A DNA stretch of 10,467 bases from an uncultured Actinomycetes bacterium. Its GTDB lineage: Bacteria; Actinomycetota; Actinomycetes; S36-B12. The notes beneath the pieces are model-generated. The model saw only the letters and a program-made list of their open reading frames with translations, was not told the origin of the DNA and searched no databases. Both the position numbers and the translations under genes were made by a program. Position 1 is the first letter of the stretch; every line of letters begins with the position of its first letter. The DNA lies in NCBI GenBank assembly GCA_937876275.1, contig CALFIA010000063.1:1-10467 (forward strand). Direction: 5' to 3'. Positions 1 to 5,713 of the stretch are shown here, in pieces.

Positions 1-377
1 TCGACAATTCCGACAACGTCGAAGCCGCGCGATGCGAAGCCGCGGTAGGCCACGAGTGCGTTGCCCAGGTTGCCGAGACCGACGATAACTACGCCCCACG
101 GAGTGCTCAGGCCCAGCTCGCGGCTGATGTGATAGCTCAAGAAGGCGACGTCGTAGCCGACGCCGCGCGTGCCGTAGGAGCCCAGGTGCGAGAGGTCCTT
201 GCGCAGCTTTGCCGGGGTGACACCGCAATTGCGGGCGAGTTCATCCGAGGAGACGGTGGTGATTCCGGAGTCACTGAGTGACTTGAGGACCCGGTGGTAG
301 ATCGGAAGTCGCGCCACCGTGGCATCGGGAATACCGCGCGTCCGGGCTGCGGACAGCGACGAGGCGGAAGTCGACAC
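1..377 (-). CDS. rex: Redox-sensing transcriptional repressor Rex (N-terminal part, cut by window edge)
   Basis: Rex is a dimeric repressor that senses the NADH/NAD+ ratio: it binds DNA when NAD+ is high and lets go when NADH binds its Rossmann domain. It controls respiration and fermentation genes. About 125 residues are visible. A GTG start at 377-375 has a GGAG four bases upstream, and an in-frame TAG lies 17 codons further upstream, so no ATG start is available. Residues 18-75 form the winged-helix domain, with IPDATVARLPIYHRVLKSL and the Rex-typical KLRKDLSHLGSYGTRGVGY. Residues 97-108 (VIVGLGNLGNAL) are the GxGxxG start of the NAD(H)-binding domain. The rest lies beyond base 1. A candidate Rex operator at 443-460 suggests autoregulation. 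In many actinobacteria rex precedes hemA. Confidence 0.95.
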   Translation of the reverse strand, partial: MSTSASSLSAARTRGIPDATVARLPIYHRVLKSLSDSGITTVSSDELARNCGVTPAKLRKDLSHLGSYGTRGVGYDVAFLSYHISRELGLSTPWGVVIVGLGNLGNALVAYRGFASRGFDVVGIV

Positions 378-431
378 GGGGCTCCAGTGCGGAAGGGATG
401 AGCGCCTGGTGATGGGGAAGCTCGATGCCTA

Positions 432-460
432 AGGGTAGAGATATGTGCACGAAGGCACAA
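432..460 (-). promoter_or_regulatory. Probable rex promoter with overlapping Rex operator
   Basis: On the minus strand TTGTGC (460-455) and TACCCT (437-432) are separated by 17 bases, an acceptable -35/-10 pair. The 18-base stretch 443-460 reads ATGTGCACGAAGGCACAA on the plus strand. It has symmetric TGTGC/GCACA arms (444-448 and 455-459) and matches 10 of the 14 fixed positions of the known Rex operator TTGTGAAnnnnTTCACAA. It covers the -35 box and part of the spacer, where a bound repressor would block RNA polymerase. The site and its symmetry are seen directly; autorepression is inferred from Rex biology in other actinobacteria. Confidence 0.6.
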
Positions 461-474
461 AGTTGAGCGGTCGA

Positions 475-717
475 TTACGTCCGATTATCGGATAATACGC
501 GGCGGAGACGCTCCTCATCAATGGTCCAGAAATCCACGGTCCGCCCGTCGACCTGCACCACGGGGATCTTTTCCCAGAATTCGTCGTAGAGGGCCGGGTC
601 ATCGAGGATCGATAGCTCCTCCCACGGCAGGCCAAGGTCGCCGCACACCCGCGCCAGCACCGCCTGAGCGTCCTGGCACAGATGACACTCGGGCTTGCCG
701 ATCAATGTGATGCGCAC
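475..717 (-). CDS. Glutaredoxin-like thiol-disulfide protein (DUF836 family)
   Basis: This is an 80-residue thioredoxin-fold protein of the small glutaredoxin-like family. It starts with the typical beta strand MRITLIGKPE followed by a CxxC redox motif, C11-H-L-C14. The cis-proline expected opposite the active site is in KIPVVQVDG (P52). These show a probable cytoplasmic thiol oxidoreductase; its partner is unknown. The start is GTG (717-715), directly after the TGA of the acyl-CoA ligase (720-718), so translation is probably coupled. Related proteins sit next to rex or hemA in many actinobacteria (Rv0508 in M. tuberculosis, from memory), which supports a link to redox control. The gap to rex is 97 bases and holds the rex promoter. 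Confidence 0.85.
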   Translation of the reverse strand: MRITLIGKPECHLCQDAQAVLARVCGDLGLPWEELSILDDPALYDEFWEKIPVVQVDGRTVDFWTIDEERLRRVLSDNRT

Positions 718-2244
718 TCAGGCCCCGGCTTCCGAGACATCGCCGTAAACCTCGCGAAGACGACCCTTGGCCACCTTTCCCGCAGCTGAATGCGGGAGGG
801 ATTCGACGATACGCAAAGTCGTGGGCGTCTTGAATCGGGCGAGTCGGGTCGCGCAGAAGGCCAGCACATCGTCGGCGGTGACTTCGGTGCGCGGCACGAC
901 GAAGGCGAGTACACCCTCACCGGTGACGTCATCGGGAATACCGAGAACTGCGACTTCGGCGACCTGCGGCATCGACTCGATGACGACTTCGATCTCACGC
1001 GGGTAGACATTGAAGCCATTGACGAGAATCACCTCGCGGCGACGATCAACCAGATGAAGCGCGCCGTCGTCATCCGAGTACGCGATATCGCCGGAGCGGA
1101 ACCAGCCGTGAGCATCCGGTCCACCTGCACCATCAGGCCAGTACCCGCGGAAGACAGATGTGCCGCGCACCCACACTTCGCCGGGATCACCGTCATCGAC
1201 CACCTGACCCGAGTCGTCAACGAGCTTCACCTCGACACCGGGAACTGCGAGCCCTACTGAACCGGCGCGAGGGCGACCGTCGACCAGCGTGGTTGCCACG
1301 ACCGGCGAGCACTCAGTCATGCCATAGCCCTCGAATACCTGCTTGCCACTCAGCTCAGCAAAGGCGTCGAACACGGCCGGCGGCAGCGGTGCACCACCAC
1401 TCGAGAGGAGACGAACACCGGTCAGCGCCTGGCGAAGTCCGGGCACTCGCAACCAGGCCTGGTACATCGCGGGGGCTCCCGCAATAGTCGTAATCGACTC
1501 GGATGCCACGAGGCGCAGTGACTCAACCGGGTCGAATCGATCGACGATGACCGACGTCGCACCCGCCGCGACCGCGAGATTCAGCACGGTGTTCAGGCCA
1601 TAGACATGGAACATCGGAAGAACTGCGAGAACGATGTCACCTGCCTGAACAGCTGACGGCGCCTCCAACGAGAGCAGTGACTCAGTGTTGGCGCGCAGCG
1701 CTCCATGCGTGAGCATCGCACCCTTGGGCCGACCACTCGTACCGGCGGTGAAGAGGAGCAGTGCAAGCGCATCACCGGACGTGGACATCTCCGCGAGCAG
1801 CGAGGACGAGTCGAAGAGCGAGTCCCACGCAGGCGTAGCGACGAGCGCGACCTCGCACGAAGGAACTGCGTCAGCGACCTCAGTGGCCACCGGTGACGTA
1901 GCCGTGGAGGCAATGATCAAGCGCACTCCGGCATCGGTGACAAGCACCGCAACCTCCGGAGCCGTATACGCAGGATTCATCGGTACGACACACAGCCCTG
2001 CACGAAGCGCACCGTAGAAGGCGATGACGAATTCGGCGGAGTTGCCGAGCAGCAGCCCGAGCCGATCTCCGGCATGCAGGCCATGACGCACGAGTCCGGC
2101 AGCAAAATGACTCACTCGGGCATCAAGCTCGGTCCACGTAAGTCGAGTAGTGCCATCGACGAGTGCGCAGCCCTGCGGGTCGCGTGCTGCTGACTCACGC
2201 AGGTACTCGGAGATATTCGCGTTGGCGTGAGGATGTCCGAGCAC
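718..2244 (-). CDS. AMP-dependent acyl-CoA ligase (fatty-acid--CoA ligase family)
   Basis: A member of the ANL adenylating superfamily, probably activating a fatty or other carboxylic acid to its acyl-CoA through an acyl-AMP. From the chosen start it has 508 residues, normal for the family. Visible core motifs in order: the phosphate-binding loop FTAGTSGRPKG (about 165-175), PMFHVYG (210-216), GYGMTE (306-311), the ATP-binding aspartate in WFRSGD (381-386), the hinge region DRRREVILVNGFNVYPREIE (400-419), and the catalytic lysine K490 in SAAGK. All are intact. The GTG start at 2244-2242 has a strong GGAGG four bases upstream. A longer reading to 2334 is open but would run into the divergent gene's leader, and its extra residues do not look conserved. 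Substrate chain length cannot be told. The glutaredoxin-like gene starts at its stop codon. Confidence 0.92.
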   Translation of the reverse strand: MLGHPHANANISEYLRESAARDPQGCALVDGTTRLTWTELDARVSHFAAGLVRHGLHAGDRLGLLLGNSAEFVIAFYGALRAGLCVVPMNPAYTAPEVAVLVTDAGVRLIIASTATSPVATEVADAVPSCEVALVATPAWDSLFDSSSLLAEMSTSGDALALLLFTAGTSGRPKGAMLTHGALRANTESLLSLEAPSAVQAGDIVLAVLPMFHVYGLNTVLNLAVAAGATSVIVDRFDPVESLRLVASESITTIAGAPAMYQAWLRVPGLRQALTGVRLLSSGGAPLPPAVFDAFAELSGKQVFEGYGMTECSPVVATTLVDGRPRAGSVGLAVPGVEVKLVDDSGQVVDDGDPGEVWVRGTSVFRGYWPDGAGGPDAHGWFRSGDIAYSDDDGALHLVDRRREVILVNGFNVYPREIEVVIESMPQVAEVAVLGIPDDVTGEGVLAFVVPRTEVTADDVLAFCATRLARFKTPTTLRIVESLPHSAAGKVAKGRLREVYGDVSEAGA

Positions 2245-2351
2245 GCTGCCTCCCTCGTTCCGACATTGACCAGAAGGGCACTGACGCCCCCAGCAGCAGT
2301 TTGTCACAGTCGCCTCTGTCGCTGCGGGCTTCACTGGGTAGCCTGGAGAGC
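2245..2351. promoter_or_regulatory. Divergent intergenic region between acyl-CoA ligase and HAD phosphatase
   Basis: These 107 bases separate two diverging genes and must hold at least the ligase leader and the promoter of the plus-strand gene. The ligase ribosome site GGAGG sits at the left edge. Toward the plus gene, TTGTCA (2301-2306) could be a -35 box, but I find no convincing -10 at the right distance. No strong inverted repeat was seen. Confidence 0.4.
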
Positions 2352-3233
2352 ATGACCAGCGATGGCGGAGTCCTCGGCTCGTATCGCCGCGCCGGGCAGG
2401 CGTCGGCCGCGGCAGCCAATGTCGAATCCGCGCACCTCACTGCACCCGACGCCAAGTCAGCGGCATTCTTCGACGTCGACAACACGATCATGCGCGGTTC
2501 GAGCCTGTTCCACATTGCGCTCGGTCTCGCCCGGCGCAACTACTTCAGTGCATCTGAGATCGCCGGCTTTGCCGTCAAGCAAGTCAAGTTCGTGATGACC
2601 GGCTCGGAAGATCTCGAGGACATGGCTTCGGCAATTGAAGCCGGCCTGTCATTCATCCAGGGTCGCAGTGTCGATGAGCTCGTGGGGCTGGGCGAGGAGA
2701 TCTTCGACGAGATCTTGATTGACAAGCTGATTCCGGGAACCCTTGCACTCGCGCAGGCTCACCTCGATGCCGGCCAGCAGGTATGGCTCGTCACCGCGAC
2801 ACCGGTGGAGCTCGCAACGCTGATCGCCAAGCGACTCGGTCTCACCGGTGCGCTCGGCACGGTGTCAGAGATCAAGGACGGCATCTACACGGGCCACCTC
2901 GATGGCGCACCGCTGCACGGGCTTGCCAAGGCCGAGGCCATTCGCGCACTCGCGAAGCGCGAAGGGTTCGACCTCAACGCGTGCTCGGCGTACTCCGACT
3001 CGTCGAACGACATTCCCATGCTCAGCGCAGTCGGCAACCCGGTTGCCGTGAACCCCGACTCCACGCTTCGCGATCACGCTCGCGAGAACGAATGGCCGAT
3101 CCGCGACTTCCGTAAGCGCGAGCAGTTCAAGCAGTTCGTCATTCCGGCGGTCTCGGGTGTTGGCGGGTATGCCGCAGGCGTGGGCGCCGGCCTCGTAGTC
3201 GGCTACCTCATCGGTCGGGCGCGCAAGCGCTGA
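2352..3233 (+). CDS. HAD-IB family hydrolase with C-terminal membrane segment (SerB1/PgpC-like phosphatase)
   Basis: A 293-residue haloacid dehalogenase-type phosphatase. All four HAD motifs are present: motif I FFDVDNT with nucleophile D41 and acid/base D43, motif II VTATP with T148, motif III lysine probably K193 (LAKAEA), and motif IV YSDSSND with D216 and D220. The spacing, with an alpha-helical cap of about 100 residues between motifs I and II, fits subfamily IB. Residues 268-288 are a glycine-rich hydrophobic segment followed by RARKR, a likely membrane anchor with a positive end. The ATG at 2352 is chosen because GGAG precedes it closely; an open reading to 2163 would overlap the divergent ligase. 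Homologues are often annotated SerB (phosphoserine phosphatase). The membrane tail and the convergent acyltransferase suggest a lipid phosphate substrate instead; that is inference. Confidence 0.88.
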   Translation: MTSDGGVLGSYRRAGQASAAAANVESAHLTAPDAKSAAFFDVDNTIMRGSSLFHIALGLARRNYFSASEIAGFAVKQVKFVMTGSEDLEDMASAIEAGLSFIQGRSVDELVGLGEEIFDEILIDKLIPGTLALAQAHLDAGQQVWLVTATPVELATLIAKRLGLTGALGTVSEIKDGIYTGHLDGAPLHGLAKAEAIRALAKREGFDLNACSAYSDSSNDIPMLSAVGNPVAVNPDSTLRDHARENEWPIRDFRKREQFKQFVIPAVSGVGGYAAGVGAGLVVGYLIGRARKR

Positions 3234-3240
3234 GCTGCGC

Positions 3241-4161
3241 TTAGCCGAAGACGGAATTGCGCTTGACCAGTAGGTCGTAAATCGTCGTCTGAATCGTCTC
3301 GCGCACCTGGTCGGTCAGATTGAACACGAGCATCGGATCATCGGCCGCGTTCTCCGGATAGCCGTCGGTCGCAATCGGCTCGCAGAAGTGAATCATCCAC
3401 TTACTTGGCAGTGGAACGAGGCCAAGTGGCCCCAGCCACGGGAAGGTCGGCGTGATCGGGAAATACGGGAAGCCCAGCAAGCGCGCCAGCCCCTTGGCAT
3501 TGCCGATCATCGGGTAGGTCTCCTCCGCACCGATCACCGCGGTAGGAATGATCGGCGTGCGCGTACGCAGCGCGGCTGCAACGAAGCCTCCGCGACCGAA
3601 GCGCTGCAGCTTGTAGCGCTCACTGAACGGCTTGCCCGTTCCCTTGAAACCCTCGGGCCATACGCCCACGATCTCGCCGGAGGTCAGAAGTCGTTCTGCA
3701 TCGGGCTGGCAAGCCAAGGTGTGACCTGCCTTGCGCGCGAGCTCGCCCACGAATGGTGTCTCGAACACGAGGTTCGCGGCCAGCATGCGCAGATGGCGAC
3801 GGGCCGGATGGTCATCGAGCAGCGCGACCTGAGTCATCAGAGCATCGAGCGCGATCGTGCCCGAGTGATTGCCGACGACGAGAGCGCCACCGACATCGGG
3901 AACGTTCTCCAGACCGCTGGTCTCGACTCGGAACCACTTGCGATACAGCGGGCGAAGTGCCTGCATCAGCACCTTGTCGGTGAGTTCGGGATCGAAGCCG
4001 AAGTCATCAACCTCGTAGTTGCCCGCCAGTCGATCAGAGATGAACTGACCGAGATCGCGGTCGTCGACGATCTGGTCATCGTGAATGACCTCATGCGGCT
4101 GAGGCCCGGTGTTTCCGACGAGGCGTGCCGCCTTCGAGGGAGTCAGGGAATCATCAGGCAT
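3241..4161 (-). CDS. PlsC-type lysophospholipid acyltransferase (1-acylglycerol-3-phosphate acyltransferase family)
   Basis: A 306-residue acyltransferase that probably transfers acyl groups onto a lysophospholipid such as 1-acylglycerol-3-phosphate at the membrane. Motif block I is GNHSGTIALD with H99; block III is WPEGFKGTGKPFSERYKLQRF (about 168-188), with E170-G171 as the usual phosphate-binding pair; block IV is IIPTAVIG (204-211). The first acid after H99 is D106, giving H-x6-D rather than the classic H-x4-D. The ATG at 4161 has GGAGG about six bases upstream and overlaps the epimerase stop by 8 bases, so the two are probably translationally coupled. The first 70 residues are a family-specific, mostly polar extension. 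It appears orthologous to Rv0502 by context and sequence. The gene ends 7 bases from the convergent HAD gene, leaving no room for a hairpin terminator. Confidence 0.9.
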   Translation of the reverse strand: MPDDSLTPSKAARLVGNTGPQPHEVIHDDQIVDDRDLGQFISDRLAGNYEVDDFGFDPELTDKVLMQALRPLYRKWFRVETSGLENVPDVGGALVVGNHSGTIALDALMTQVALLDDHPARRHLRMLAANLVFETPFVGELARKAGHTLACQPDAERLLTSGEIVGVWPEGFKGTGKPFSERYKLQRFGRGGFVAAALRTRTPIIPTAVIGAEETYPMIGNAKGLARLLGFPYFPITPTFPWLGPLGLVPLPSKWMIHFCEPIATDGYPENAADDPMLVFNLTDQVRETIQTTIYDLLVKRNSVFG

Positions 4162-5128
4162 TGGGCACCTCCGTGAGCACGGACTCATCACGGTGCGCGA
4201 AATCAGCGAATGCCTCGGGCGTGGAGTACTGCAGGCGGTGCTCGAATGTCGCGGCATAGTCGCTGGTGTCAAGCACGCGGCCATAGGTCATGAAACGAAT
4301 CTGCTCCGGCGAGAAGTCGACGACACCGGTGCGGCTGAGATTGCGGCCGATCGTGGAGAACATGAACTGCGGAACCGACAGCTGCTTCTTGCCCATCCGC
4401 CGAATTGATTGCGACAGCGTGATGACGCCGTCGCCGGCAATGTTGAAGGTGCCTTGCTTGCGTGCATGCACGGCATGTCGCAAGGCCTCAAGGCCGTCGT
4501 CCTCGTGCACGAATTGCAGACGGGCATCGAAGCCCATCACTGTCGGGACGACGGGCAGCCCGTAATACGCGGTCATCGGGGTGCGCACGACAGGGCCGAT
4601 GAAATTCGCGAAGCGAAAAGTGGTGACGCAGACATCAGGGCGCCGGCGAGAGAAGCCGCGCACGTACCCCTCCACCTCAACTGAGTCCTTCGCCCAGCCC
4701 GAGGTTGGAGTGTGGCGGGGCTCTGTCTCCTCGGTGAACATCGCGGGGTCTTTCGGACCGCAGCCGTATACCGAGGACGTCGACTTCACGATGAATGAGC
4801 CAATGCTCGGAGTCTTCTGGCACGCAGCGAGCAACTGCATCGTGCCGATGACGTTGATCTCCTTCATCGCCGAGCGCCCACCGGCCTGACGTGGGGTCGC
4901 CAGAACACCCATATGCACGACGGTGTCGACCTCGGCCTCGCCGAGGACCTTGGCGATGACAGGGCTGCGGATATCAGCGCGTACGAAATCAACACCCTCG
5001 AGGTTCATCGTGGGGGCAACAACATCGACCCCGATAACCCGGTCAATCCCGGGATCGGCGGCGAGATGGGCGGCCAGCTTGCCGCCGAGGTACCGGGAGA
5101 CACCGGTCACCAGGACTATGCGCCCCAT
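4154..5128 (-). CDS. NAD-dependent epimerase/dehydratase-like SDR protein (Rv0501/GalE2-like)
   Basis: A 324-residue extended short-chain dehydrogenase. The Rossmann start is IVLVTGVSRYLGGKL (residues 4-18), where the middle glycine of TGxxGxxG is an arginine. D35 after the second strand (VIGVD) points to NAD rather than NADP, and ADI (51-53) contacts the adenine in relatives. The serine region KSTSSVYG (115-122) is kept. At the usual YxxxK place the protein has SGWAK (143-147): K147 is present but the catalytic tyrosine is serine. Classic UDP-galactose epimerase activity is therefore doubtful despite the usual GalE-type annotation. The start has GGGGAGG shortly upstream. It sits between bS22 (19 bases away) and the acyltransferase (8-base overlap), so a role in envelope or lipid metabolism is possible but unproven. 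Confidence 0.85.
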   Translation of the reverse strand: MGRIVLVTGVSRYLGGKLAAHLAADPGIDRVIGVDVVAPTMNLEGVDFVRADIRSPVIAKVLGEAEVDTVVHMGVLATPRQAGGRSAMKEINVIGTMQLLAACQKTPSIGSFIVKSTSSVYGCGPKDPAMFTEETEPRHTPTSGWAKDSVEVEGYVRGFSRRRPDVCVTTFRFANFIGPVVRTPMTAYYGLPVVPTVMGFDARLQFVHEDDGLEALRHAVHARKQGTFNIAGDGVITLSQSIRRMGKKQLSVPQFMFSTIGRNLSRTGVVDFSPEQIRFMTYGRVLDTSDYAATFEHRLQYSTPEAFADFAHRDESVLTEVPNA

Positions 5129-5147
5129 GAGACCTCCCCGGTAGTGC

Positions 5148-5246
5148 CTACTTCTTGTTGCGGCGCTGGACTCGAGTGCGACGCAGCAGCTTGCGGTGCT
5201 TCTTCTTAGCCATCCGCTTGCGGCGCTTCTTGATCACTGAGCCCAT
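5148..5246 (-). CDS. Small ribosomal subunit protein bS22 (AURKAIP1/COX24 family)
   Basis: A 32-residue, extremely basic protein: 18 of its residues are lysine or arginine. It begins MGSVIKKRRKRM and contains KKKHRKLLRRTRVQRR, nearly the same as the mycobacterial protein Rv0500B. That protein was found in mycobacterial 30S structures as bS22 and is related to the mitochondrial mS38 (AURKAIP1) protein. The ATG at 5246-5244 has GAGG seven bases upstream; the stop is TAG at 5150-5148. It lies between the HTH gene (88 bases) and the epimerase (19 bases), the same order as in M. tuberculosis. It is shorter than most gene finders accept. Its role is to bind rRNA in the small subunit; the exact site is from published structures, not from this sequence. 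Confidence 0.93.
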   Translation of the reverse strand: MGSVIKKRRKRMAKKKHRKLLRRTRVQRRNKK

Positions 5247-5298
5247 GAACAATCCTCACATGTATATCGGGCGATGAGATGTCACCGCCTGCTTTCGT

Positions 5299-5316
5299 CC
5301 CAGAAGCCTATCTGGG
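5299..5316 (-). other. Hairpin between HTH gene and bS22
   Basis: A perfect 6-base stem, CCCAGA (5299-5304) and TCTGGG (5311-5316), encloses a 6-base loop. It lies in the transcribed gap between the HTH gene and bS22, about 50 bases before the bS22 start. There is no T-run after it on the minus strand, so it is not a standard intrinsic terminator. It could be a processing or attenuation element, or chance. Confidence 0.35.
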
Positions 5317-5334
5317 TTCGGACAGAGCCTTGAA

Positions 5335-5541
5335 CTAGGCCGTCTCGATGAAGGAATCGCGCAGGTAATCGTGCACGGCCTGCTCCGGGACGCGGAATGA
5401 GCGTCCAACGCGAACTGCAGGCAGGTCTCCCCCATGAACCAGTCGGTACACGGTCATCTTCGACACGCGCATAACCGAGGCAACCTCGGCAACGGTCAGG
5501 AAGCGAACCTCGGAGAAGGCGCGCTCGGGGGTCGTGGACAT
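5335..5541 (-). CDS. Small excisionase/BldC-type helix-turn-helix DNA-binding protein (Rv0500A-like)
   Basis: A 68-residue protein that is almost entirely one MerR-like winged helix-turn-helix domain. FLTVAEVASVMRVSKMTVYRLV (14-35) is the HTH, and GGDLPAVRVGRSFRV (37-51) is the wing; EQAVHDYLRDS closes the domain. Such proteins have no effector domain and bind DNA directly, often AT-rich repeats as reported for BldC. It is a separate lineage from BldC and matches Rv0500A in content and place. The start ATG at 5541 is preferred because conserved relatives begin near it; an ATG at 5580 would add 13 residues. Neither has a strong ribosome site. It heads a probable operon with bS22, the SDR protein and the acyltransferase. 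Two inverted repeats lie upstream and may be its own targets. Confidence 0.9.
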   Translation of the reverse strand: MSTTPERAFSEVRFLTVAEVASVMRVSKMTVYRLVHGGDLPAVRVGRSFRVPEQAVHDYLRDSFIETA

Positions 5542-5647
5542 ATTCACCGGACTCTCTGCATTGAATCGCACCAGGCCCATCCGGTGAACAACAATTCAAT
5601 GACGTGGCGGAAGACTAGTGTCTTGTGGTGCGACTGTGAAAGTTGAT

Positions 5648-5670
5648 TGGGAAATTGATGATGTTTCCCA
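5648..5670 (-). other. Inverted repeat in the leader of the HTH gene
   Basis: TGGGAAA (5648-5654) and TTTCCCA (5664-5670) form a perfect 7-base stem around a 9-base loop, just downstream of the predicted transcription start. The surrounding 5640-5700 region is clearly more AT-rich than the genes on either side. It could be a leader stem-loop or an operator. No T-run follows, so it is a poor candidate for a proC terminator. Confidence 0.4.
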
Positions 5671-5683
5671 CGTTGGCATAGTT

Positions 5684-5713
5684 AATTACAGTGACGTAAT
5701 TCGTTGCCGTCAA
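5684..5713 (-). promoter_or_regulatory. Promoter of the HTH-bS22-SDR-acyltransferase operon with overlapping palindrome
   Basis: On the minus strand TTGACG (5713-5708) and TGTAAT (5690-5685) each match the housekeeping consensus at 5 of 6 bases and are 17 bases apart. The -35 box includes bases of the proC stop codon. The 18-base sequence AATTACAGTGACGTAATT (5684-5701, plus strand) has perfect 6-base arms around a 6-base centre and covers the -10 box and much of the spacer, an operator-like position. Transcription would start near 5678, giving a leader of about 137 bases. Promoter and repeat are seen; which protein binds is unknown, the HTH protein itself being the simplest guess. Confidence 0.6.

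Noticed and set aside
299..308. AGATCGGAAG, the first 10 bases of the Illumina adapter
   Set aside because: It stops matching after 10 bases and encodes the conserved LPIYHR stretch of Rex, so it is genuine genome.
2245..2334. 30-residue extension of the acyl-CoA ligase
   Set aside because: The GTG at 2244 has a strong GGAGG upstream and starts the conserved part of the protein; the extension lies in the divergent promoter region.
2163..2351. 63-residue N-terminal extension of the HAD protein
   Set aside because: It overlaps the divergent acyl-CoA ligase start, is arginine/serine-rich without motifs, and a GGAG-ATG start exists at 2352.
3234..3240. Terminator between the convergent HAD and acyltransferase genes
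   Set aside because: Only 7 bases separate the stops and no hairpin is visible.
3388..4176. 262-residue plus-strand reading frame
   Set aside because: It lies wholly antisense to the acyltransferase and the end of the epimerase, both with clear motifs; its own translation shows none.
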